A DNA stretch of 13,610 nucleotides from Bacillota bacterium. Lineage in GTDB: Bacteria; Bacillota; Sulfobacillia; Sulfobacillales; Sulfobacillaceae. Below, piece by piece: positions 1-5,575 of this stretch. The position numbers were made by a program, and so were the translations under genes. The stretch spans positions 1 through 13,610 of the forward strand of contig JAMDDZ010000072.1 of assembly GCA_023488565.1 (NCBI GenBank), in the 5' to 3' direction. The notes below the pieces were generated by a model that ran no database searches, was not told the origin of the DNA, and worked only from the letters and a program-made list of their open reading frames with translations. Numbering within the stretch: position 1 is the first letter of the stretch; each line of letters opens with the position of its first letter.

Positions 1-28
1 TATCTTAATCCACCTTCCCAGTGTTTAT

Positions 29-1576
29 TCAAGTAATACTCCAATGTGATCTTAGCACGTGTTTAGTGACTTTTCCGGATGGGGTCCGGGGGAGTTCAGG
101 AACAAACTTCACTCTCCTGGGCCGTTTATATCCAGCCAAATGCTCCCGACAGTAGGCAATCACCTCTTCTTCAGAAAGGCTCGTGGATTCGCGAAGAACG
201 ACGACCGCACACACTATTTCAAGATACTGCGAATCGGGAACTCCAATCACGGCAGCTTCCCGAATAGCCGGATGCCGCATGAGAACATCTTCGATTTCCA
301 CCGGATAGATGTTTTCGCCACCACTGCGAATCATGTCTTTTTTGCGGCCCACAACATGAAGCAGTCCATCCTTGTCCATCGTACCCAAATCGCCAGTATG
401 GCACCAGCCATCTTGAAAAGTTTCCTCGGTTGCTTTGGGATTATTCCAATATTCTCTGGCTATCACAGGACTGCGACTCCATATCTCTCCTGTCTCGCCG
501 GCCTGCAACTGTTGACTGTCATCGCCGGCCACCCGAACTTCACATAGCGGCAAGGGCGTCCCCACACTATCCGCATGGCCAATGTCATAAGGGGAATCCA
601 AACTGGTGACAATCGGGGTTCCTTCGGTCAATCCATAAACTTGCGTCAATTTAATGTGGGGAAAGTGCGTCTGCAATCTTTCGATGGCCCATGGCAGCAG
701 CGGATCCCCACCCGAATAGATGTGACGCAAGGGTACCAAATCGTCAGGATGCAAATTCTCAATCTGAAGCAAGTCATAAATCATAAAGGGAAATAGAATG
801 GCGTCAGTCACGTGGTGTCGCTTAATCATGGACAATACGCGTCCTATGTCAAACTGTCCGCTGCGCAAGATGACCACTTGTCCTCCCATCATAAGTGTGG
901 GAAGGCCAATGTCTTCCATAGCTCCCACGTGATACATGGGACCCGTCATAAGCGATACCGTATCGCCACTAAGTTGCCATCGCATCACCTGGATGGCGGA
1001 GAACCACAATAAATTGCCCTGCGTCCAGAGCGCCCCCTTAGGCCGTCCCGTAGTTCCCGACGTGTACATCAACATGGCCGGGTCGGGTTCATTCGGCCGG
1101 TAGTCAAGATCCGATTCAGACCCTTGATCCAATATCTGCCACGACTCGGCCCATGACGGTCGCGGAGCGTTTGAGGGTGCTAGCACAAAGAAATGCTGTA
1201 TCGGCAGTGAAGAAGCCAAAGGTGCAATTTTGTCCACCATACTGTGGTCCAGACAGAGCACCACAGGTGATGAATCTCTAAGGATGTAATCGAGTTCTTC
1301 GGTAACCAAACGAAAATTAATCCGGACCGCAATGGCCCCCAATTTGGTAATCGCCAAATACAGCGCTACATATTCTAGGGAATTCTGCATCACAATACCG
1401 ACGCGTGCGCCAGGTTCCACCCCAAATTTGGCCAGTGCATTGGCATATCGATTAGATATTTGATGAAGGTCTTGATAGCTCCAGGATCGCCCGTCCTCAA
1501 ATGTGACCGCCCTTCGAGAAGAATTTCCAGATGGGCCTGCGTTCTGAAATGCACGCGTTATCCAACCAATATCCAC
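29..1576 (-). CDS. AMP-forming acyl-CoA synthetase (ANL superfamily)
   Basis: This 515-residue enzyme should activate a carboxylic acid with ATP to an acyl-adenylate and then form the CoA thioester, in the cytoplasm. The full ANL motif set is visible: phosphate loop YTSGTTGRPKG (171-181), YGLTEGT (314-320), HTGDLG with the ribose-binding Asp (393-398), the hinge GRKKDMIRSGGENIYP (410-425), and the C-terminal PSGK with catalytic Lys502. Length is normal for a class I fatty or aryl acyl-CoA synthetase. The start is GTG at 1576, preceded by AAAGGGG about 8 nt upstream. It begins 22 bp after the stop of the four-helix protein gene, so it is probably the last gene of the cytochrome operon seen here. 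The acid substrate cannot be read from the sequence; short/medium-chain or aromatic acids are possible. Confidence 0.93.
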   Translation of the reverse strand: MDIGWITRAFQNAGPSGNSSRRAVTFEDGRSWSYQDLHQISNRYANALAKFGVEPGARVGIVMQNSLEYVALYLAITKLGAIAVRINFRLVTEELDYILRDSSPVVLCLDHSMVDKIAPLASSLPIQHFFVLAPSNAPRPSWAESWQILDQGSESDLDYRPNEPDPAMLMYTSGTTGRPKGALWTQGNLLWFSAIQVMRWQLSGDTVSLMTGPMYHVGAMEDIGLPTLMMGGQVVILRSGQFDIGRVLSMIKRHHVTDAILFPFMIYDLLQIENLHPDDLVPLRHIYSGGDPLLPWAIERLQTHFPHIKLTQVYGLTEGTPIVTSLDSPYDIGHADSVGTPLPLCEVRVAGDDSQQLQAGETGEIWSRSPVIAREYWNNPKATEETFQDGWCHTGDLGTMDKDGLLHVVGRKKDMIRSGGENIYPVEIEDVLMRHPAIREAAVIGVPDSQYLEIVCAVVVLRESTSLSEEEVIAYCREHLAGYKRPRRVKFVPELPRTPSGKVTKHVLRSHWSIT

Positions 1577-1598
1577 GAATAACGCCCCTTTCCATCAA

Positions 1599-2018
1599 TT
1601 AAAATCCGAAAAATCCGGTCGTCAATCCCCGCCCATAAATAGCCCACAAGAAAGCATTCAATCCGAAAGCCACCCACGCGATATTAACGGCGGCCCGACC
1701 TTCTTTTTTAGGCCACATTCCCTCCAACATCGCACCATCTGTACCAACCGCGCGCTGCACTAAAATAGTCAGCAAGGCAATTGCGCCATATAAGATGTGC
1801 AAAATGACTTTAGGCCGCCCTCCCATAAGAAATAACGATGTGCCAAACACTGCTAGCAGCAGTGTGTTGATTTGGACCGCCGCTTGCCAACGCCAAAAGC
1901 TATTCGGCAAAGATCCCCGAGTGCGCTGAATCAATGCCGCAACAGCCAACCCGCCGCTTGCCACAAATCCAAAAATAGCGGTGGCAATGTGTCCGTACAA
2001 TAATAAAGTATAAATCAA
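1599..2018 (-). CDS. Four-helix membrane protein with two membrane histidines
   Basis: I do not recognise the family. The 139-residue product has four hydrophobic segments (about 2-29, 46-65, 69-90, 110-129) and almost no soluble part. His10 lies in helix 1 (YGHIATAIF) and His74 in helix 3 (LHILYGA). This is an arrangement that could hold a b heme, as in CopD- or cytochrome b561-like small membrane proteins, but that is inference. The TTG start at 2018 is chosen because AAGGAGGT lies at 2031-2038. An ATG at 2093 would instead overlap the upstream stop as ATGA and add 25 residues containing that Shine-Dalgarno sequence. Its place between the cytochrome genes and the acyl-CoA synthetase suggests a part in the same membrane complex. 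Confidence 0.75.
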   Translation of the reverse strand: MIYTLLLYGHIATAIFGFVASGGLAVAALIQRTRGSLPNSFWRWQAAVQINTLLLAVFGTSLFLMGGRPKVILHILYGAIALLTILVQRAVGTDGAMLEGMWPKKEGRAAVNIAWVAFGLNAFLWAIYGRGLTTGFFGF

Positions 2019-2030
2019 GAGAGTCCCCCC

Positions 2031-2038
2031 ACCTCCTT
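2031..2038 (-). promoter_or_regulatory. Ribosome binding site that sets a TTG start
   Basis: On the minus strand this reads AAGGAGGT, a full Shine-Dalgarno match, 12 nt before TTG at 2018. It argues for TTG over the upstream ATG at 2093 for the four-helix membrane protein, although the spacing is slightly long. Confidence 0.6.
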
Positions 2039-2089
2039 CGGTGATTACCGAGAAAAAGGGAGGCCGATTTCGACGGCCACCCACTAGAA

Positions 2090-2305
2090 TCATTTGCGAT
2101 GATTATGTTTTCTCCGCAATGGCGCAAGCACACCCATCGCGATAAAGGTACCCAACAAGATGCCAATGACGCCGACGATCATAGTCTCGCCGTTTAATTG
2201 CTCAAACCCTAAGCTCAAAGTGCCGAAGCCCAAGATGCCAAGGACGCTCCCCACGATCATGCGAAGCATGGCCAACCATCTCCTGGGGCTAGGACGAGCG
2301 GACAC
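2090..2305 (-). CDS. Small two-helix membrane protein
   Basis: This 71-residue product has a basic N-terminus (RPSPRRW), two hydrophobic helices (about 11-33 and 42-61) joined by a short acidic/polar turn (FEQLNGET), and a basic tail (RRKHNHRK). By the positive-inside rule both ends should be cytoplasmic. I do not recognise a family. GTG at 2305 is favoured because AAGGAGGT sits 7 nt upstream at 2313-2320; this overlaps the upstream gene by 17 bp. A second possible start is ATG at 2269, after AGGAG, which would avoid the overlap and give 59 residues. Position in the run suggests a small accessory subunit of the cytochrome b complex. Confidence 0.7.
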   Translation of the reverse strand: MSARPSPRRWLAMLRMIVGSVLGILGFGTLSLGFEQLNGETMIVGVIGILLGTFIAMGVLAPLRRKHNHRK

Positions 2306-3263
2306 TCCGAGCACCTCCTTGGTCGCCAAGTCGATCTGACGGCTTCTGATGCTCCTGATAATACCGCTTCCAAATCAGGCGGTAAACCCCTGCCCATTTG
2401 GGCACCTGATTCCATACCGGAATCCACGGTGTTAATGCCAGCAGCAGCCATGCCAGTAATCCTAAAAAGAGGGCAATGGCATCATTTGCAGGCGAATTGG
2501 CCACAAACGGCCACTGGTAAATCCAAGTCGGGATCGTCATCCACCAGGCCCCAGGATAACCTTTAACCGCCGGATGAATTATTCCCCACTGGGTTCCTTT
2601 CAACTGCAATGGCGTTACCGCGCCATGAAGTGGTGCACCTTGTAAAAACATCAGATAATTTTGGTTGTCAAAACGTGTTACCACCTGAGAATTGCGAATG
2701 AGGGCTCCTGACATGAGACCACTACGCCCAAGATTTAAGGTGTCTGCCAGCAACGGTGCCAAGGGCCCATATTCCCCTGAGGGTAGCATGACCCTCCCAT
2801 TACGTTGATAAGCATGTCCGAGTGCCAGCGAAAGCTGGCTTTCCCAAAACACTTGCCTGGATCGCGAAGCGTGTGTAAATGTCTTGAGGGGAGGGCGAAT
2901 GGCGGGATTGATGCTGGCCGCCATGGCCAACGGCTTGAGAACAAAATCTTGAGCCGCATTAATGGGGTGCAAGATTCCCACCATTTGTTGGATTCCACTT
3001 TCGACATTACCTGTGCCATGATTGTATGGTGGGCCGTAATTAGCAATGCGCCCCTGCCCATCAAGTGCCCTGAGGGCGACCTCTTCAAAGCCAACGGGAT
3101 TCGTCTCCGCATACTGCTTTATTGTCAACGGCTTGGCTTCAGGCACCGAGAACAGCATAGAGGCCACCAATACCACAATCACGACAATGACCAACGTGAC
3201 TGTTAGATGCTTGACAAAATCTTCGGGAACCATGCGATAATCGTGCACGACATCATCCATCAT
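2289..3263 (-). CDS. Membrane-anchored partner of cytochrome b, large outside domain
   Basis: The 324-residue product has one helix near the N-terminus (about 20-39), a segment of about 215 residues that should lie outside the membrane, a second helix (about 259-280), and a basic cytoplasmic tail (KWAGVYRLIWKRYY). Gene order and the 1-bp gap after the cytochrome b gene suggest it fills the place of a subunit-IV/PetD-like C-terminal cytochrome b partner. However, PetD normally has three helices and a PEWY-type quinol-site motif, and neither is visible. There is no CXXCH heme motif and no cysteine in the outside region. The N-terminal YRMVPEDF followed by a helix and a PEAKPLTI segment resembles proteins that accompany cytochrome b genes in some Firmicutes and Chloroflexi, from memory only. 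Start is ATG at 3263 after AAAGGGGG; ATG at 3260 is also possible. Confidence 0.72.
   Translation of the reverse strand: MMDDVVHDYRMVPEDFVKHLTVTLVIVVIVVLVASMLFSVPEAKPLTIKQYAETNPVGFEEVALRALDGQGRIANYGPPYNHGTGNVESGIQQMVGILHPINAAQDFVLKPLAMAASINPAIRPPLKTFTHASRSRQVFWESQLSLALGHAYQRNGRVMLPSGEYGPLAPLLADTLNLGRSGLMSGALIRNSQVVTRFDNQNYLMFLQGAPLHGAVTPLQLKGTQWGIIHPAVKGYPGAWWMTIPTWIYQWPFVANSPANDAIALFLGLLAWLLLALTPWIPVWNQVPKWAGVYRLIWKRYYQEHQKPSDRLGDQGGARSVRSS
2313..2320 (-). promoter_or_regulatory. Ribosome binding site for the two-helix protein
   Basis: Minus-strand AAGGAGGT lies 7 nt before GTG at 2305. It sits inside the 3' end of the 324-residue upstream gene, which fits translational coupling. Confidence 0.6.
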
Positions 3264-3264
3264 C

Positions 3265-3897
3265 TCATCGCCCCCTTTCCCGCATCTGGATGCGAGTTTC
3301 TGGAGATGACTTATCGGGGTATGGAGGCACCACACTTTTTAAGCGCACCCGGGTAATGTGGAGCCCAATAAAAAAGGCGAGCACCAATGGCATCACTATT
3401 ACATGCATGCCAAACATTTGTCCGGCGTTGGTCAAGTTAACCCAGCCCAGACCTAGCGCATTTAACCCATCTTTGGCCTGCACTGCGTTCCACTCGGAAT
3501 ATAAATCTCCATTGATTAAAAAACCGGTAAATGCTGTGGGTATCGCAAGCAGTAGAGCAATGGATCCCACCAACCATGTTAGACCTCGACCACCACGCCA
3601 GGCGCCCGTGAAAAACACGCGCCACAAATGCAGCATCATGAAAAAGAAAAAGGCTTGAACTCCCCAAAAATGGGTAGCCGCAACAAACCGCATCGCCCCG
3701 TTGTATGACCAAGAGGCAGGGCCATTGGCAGCAAGAACTAGTCCTGATATCACCAACACTACAAAACTTGATGCGGTTAACGACCCCAGCATATACATAA
3801 ATCCTTGAGCATATTCCGGCATTGTGTCGGGCAGCCAAGTCTCGACGGAAAGGATGGATTGTAACCGTTTTTGCGACGTCTGAGTCCAATTCGCCAT
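3265..3897 (-). CDS. Cytochrome b, b6-type N-terminal domain
   Basis: This is a four-helix diheme cytochrome b of 210 residues, the length of PetB/cytochrome b6 or Gram-positive QcrB. It would carry electrons across the membrane between quinone sites. Helix B holds His76 and His90 (spacing 14) and helix D holds His165 and His180 (spacing 15); the 15-residue spacing in helix D is the b6 pattern, not the mitochondrial one. Met36 occupies the position of the b6/QcrB cysteine that binds the extra c-type heme, so that heme is probably absent. The usual TGYxLPW segment is replaced by TGFLINGDLYSEW. The start ATG at 3897 has AAAGGAG 9 nt upstream. It lies 3 bp after a 39-residue gene and 1 bp before its partner gene. 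Confidence 0.9.
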   Translation of the reverse strand: MANWTQTSQKRLQSILSVETWLPDTMPEYAQGFMYMLGSLTASSFVVLVISGLVLAANGPASWSYNGAMRFVAATHFWGVQAFFFFMMLHLWRVFFTGAWRGGRGLTWLVGSIALLLAIPTAFTGFLINGDLYSEWNAVQAKDGLNALGLGWVNLTNAGQMFGMHVIVMPLVLAFFIGLHITRVRLKSVVPPYPDKSSPETRIQMRERGR

Positions 3898-3900
3898 AAG

Positions 3901-4020
3901 TTACCGCTCCTTTCCTCGAGTTTGCTGAACTTGGTGACTCGGCATCGGGAATAATAGACCGACAACAAACGTCAAGAGAAATAACGCCTCCACAATGAAA
4001 TTTCCGCTACCCGGTGTCAT
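3901..4020 (-). CDS. 39-residue single-helix membrane protein
   Basis: This short frame encodes a 39-residue product. It starts MTPGSGNF, continues with one strongly hydrophobic helix (about residues 8-25, including LFLLTFVVGLLF), and ends with a polar basic tail (QQTRGKER). A long purine ribosome site, AGGAGGAGG, lies just 3 nt plus before ATG at 4020, and the TAA stop is only 3 bp before the cytochrome b start. Good translation signal and tight spacing support a real gene. By analogy with the tiny one-helix subunits of b6f complexes (PetG, PetL, PetN) it could be a structural subunit of the cytochrome complex, but no sequence similarity to them is claimed. Confidence 0.72.
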   Translation of the reverse strand: MTPGSGNFIVEALFLLTFVVGLLFPMPSHQVQQTRGKER

Positions 4021-4023
4021 AAT

Positions 4024-4032
4024 CCTCCTCCT
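4024..4032 (-). promoter_or_regulatory. Strong ribosome binding site, head of cytochrome run
   Basis: Minus-strand AGGAGGAGG precedes ATG at 4020. The overlapping AGGAGG repeats allow more than one register with 16S rRNA. This supports the short 39-residue frame as a translated gene. I could not pick out a convincing -35/-10 pair just upstream. Confidence 0.6.
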
Positions 4033-4054
4033 CTTTGTTCTCCAATGATCTGAC

Positions 4055-4362
4055 TTACAGTTTCACCAATCTCACCCGCTTGCCTAGATATCTTGCCCCG
4101 GTTAAGGTCTTTACCATGCAAAAACGGAGCGGAGCAAAAGGTCCATAATGTAATGGACCAACTGGGACCGTTGCCAAAAAATTCATTACTGAGGATGTCC
4201 GAAACTCGGAAGGCAGGTTGTGGCTAAATACTGTGCCCATACCAGGGAAGATAGCCGTCCCGTGGTGAGCTCAAAGACCCGGTTAGCACGAGTAAACACG
4301 TTGGGAAAAATCTGAACAGCAAGGTCTTCTTGTTGAATTAAAGAACAGGGATTAGGGTAAAT
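4055..4362 (-). pseudogene. Possible decayed gene remnant, two frames
   Basis: No intact gene fills 4021-4382. On the minus strand one frame is open from 4362 to 4186 without a usable start and reads like natural protein (for example QIFPNVFTRANRVFELTTG). A second frame, one base out of phase, runs from about 4240 to a TAA at 4055 and also reads naturally (PVGPLHYGPFAP, then GARYLGKRVRLVKL). Joining them near 4240 gives roughly 100 residues, like the C-terminal end of a protein broken by a frameshift. There is no ribosome site for the ATG at 4240. I do not recognise the family, and chance open frames remain possible. The promoter of the cytochrome run should also lie in this stretch. Confidence 0.3.
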
Positions 4363-4382
4363 TCACTCCGGCAGCGAAGGCC

Positions 4383-5204
4383 TTATTGATCCTGCAATTG
4401 CTCTAAAATCGGAATGATGCTTAATTGATCGTCAACGTCCTCTCCGCGGCAATATCTGCGTATCACATCGGCAAACATCGTCGCATACCGTTCAAACCAC
4501 ATTTTCCCATAACGCGCATTAGCCTCAGCCGGGTAGCCAACGTAGCCGAGACCCATACCGAAATCGCGCAATGATCGCAACTGGGCCATGGATTCGAACG
4601 ACAAAGGAGCATCCTCTAAGGATGCAGTCACTTGGATTTTAACCAGTTCCGGCCGAATGTGCATAATGTTGGACGTTTCCATCAATCCGGCATGCACATC
4701 CCCTGGCTTCCCATAGCCAAATAACAGCTCAGCTTGTCCAGTTGCCACGTCTTGCAATGGAAACCGCTCATAGCCGTTAATATAGCGGGCCCCAAATTCT
4801 TGGTTGATAACGGTACACACCCGTTGAGTTGTCTCTACAAAGGGCGGATCAATGTGCGAGGACACTAAGACAGCCTGGGTCAATCCGTTACCGGCGTATG
4901 CACTCAAAATGTCTTTGAGAAAATCATGATAATGTTTTTTCCGAATGGACACCGAGCCTGGAAACAAACGCGATAACACCGCAGGAGTAAAGTAAAGGGG
5001 CGGGGCCTTAACCGCCACTTTCCCGCACTCTTCCTCCAACACTGTCACGACTTGACGCGCCATCTCTTCGGCGGCAAAGATGTCTGTTCCCAGCGGCAGA
5101 TGCGGCCCATGCTGTTCCGTGGGCCCAATGACCATCACTAACACGCGGCGGTCCCCATCTATTGCGGCAATATCTGTCCAACTTGACTCCAGCAGATTTA
5201 TCAT
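4383..5204 (-). CDS. Creatininase-family amidohydrolase
   Basis: Members of this cytoplasmic metal-dependent family hydrolyse cyclic amides (creatinine to creatine) or act on other amide substrates, including peptides (MftE). The product is 273 residues from ATG at 5204, a normal length. Metal-binding Glu30, His32 and Asp41 are in PTEQHGPHLPLGTD. The next motif, usually NGHxxN, is SSHIDP here: His117 is kept and Asp119 takes the place of creatininase Glu122, while both Asn residues are lost. The HAGxxETS motif is intact (171-178), with Glu176. The GTG at 5213 is rejected because the only upstream AGGA would be 1-2 nt from it. It is divergent from a CodA-like deaminase, which suggests a shared catabolic role. 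The exact substrate is unknown. Confidence 0.85.
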   Translation of the reverse strand: MINLLESSWTDIAAIDGDRRVLVMVIGPTEQHGPHLPLGTDIFAAEEMARQVVTVLEEECGKVAVKAPPLYFTPAVLSRLFPGSVSIRKKHYHDFLKDILSAYAGNGLTQAVLVSSHIDPPFVETTQRVCTVINQEFGARYINGYERFPLQDVATGQAELLFGYGKPGDVHAGLMETSNIMHIRPELVKIQVTASLEDAPLSFESMAQLRSLRDFGMGLGYVGYPAEANARYGKMWFERYATMFADVIRRYCRGEDVDDQLSIIPILEQLQDQ

Positions 5205-5575
5205 GTCTGTCACATCCTATACTAACAAGCATTCACACCCCCTAGCCTAGCACAATTCTCATTTGACCGTGGAACAAACCGCCTGACTTTCGTAGTGAAG
5301 TGGGCCCATTACGTACGAAGAAGAAATCTAGCAACCGCTGTTAAGGCGTTGTCATAAGCAACCAGAGTCCGTTACTTGGTCACAATCTTTGGGTCCCTTA
5401 CTGGATACTGCTCTTGGTGATTAACTTGCGTGTTCCCCACAATTCGATCGCTAATCATAGTAAAACTGTCAATTCAGGATAAAGTTATTAGGTTTTTAGA
5501 GTTTGACCGTGTAAAATCTTCTTAATTAACCAGATGCATCCGTCACAGATATCGACAAGGGATGGTGAGTATTTT
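5205..5575. promoter_or_regulatory. Divergent intergenic control region
   Basis: This 371-bp stretch separates the creatininase-like gene from the deaminase-permease pair and must hold both promoters. The 10-mer TTTGACCGTG occurs twice in the same direction, at 5262-5271 and 5502-5511. The second copy sits directly before TAAAAT (5512-5517), a 5-of-6 match to a -10 box, with no good -35. An inverted repeat TTCGTA/TACGAA (5289-5294, 5314-5319) flanks GGGCCC (5302-5307). An in-frame ATG at 5534 has no ribosome site, so the region is taken to extend to 5575. I see no riboswitch or T-box signature. Confidence 0.45.

Noticed and set aside
59..547. Open plus-strand frame of 162 codons inside the acyl-CoA synthetase gene
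   Set aside because: It is fully antisense to a gene with every ANL motif, has no ribosome site and no recognisable protein features.
2018..2093. ATG at 2093 (ATGA overlap) as start of the four-helix protein
   Set aside because: Possible by coupling, but the added 25 residues contain a full AAGGAGGT sequence placed to serve the TTG at 2018; kept as second choice.
2805..3206. Plus-strand frame of 133 codons
   Set aside because: Antisense to the cytochrome b partner gene; composition looks like a reverse-frame shadow and there is no ribosome site.
4055..4240. A 61-codon minus-strand gene starting at ATG 4240
   Set aside because: No ribosome site precedes the ATG, and a protein-like frame continues upstream one base out of phase, so a broken remnant explains it better than an intact small gene.
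5534..5575. ATG at 5534 as start of the CodA-like gene
   Set aside because: No Shine-Dalgarno sequence precedes it, while ATG at 5576 has one and gives a length and numbering that match E. coli CodA.
5205..5575. Riboswitch, T-box or other structured leader
   Set aside because: No T-box core or known riboswitch core was seen; only short repeats and weak dyads.
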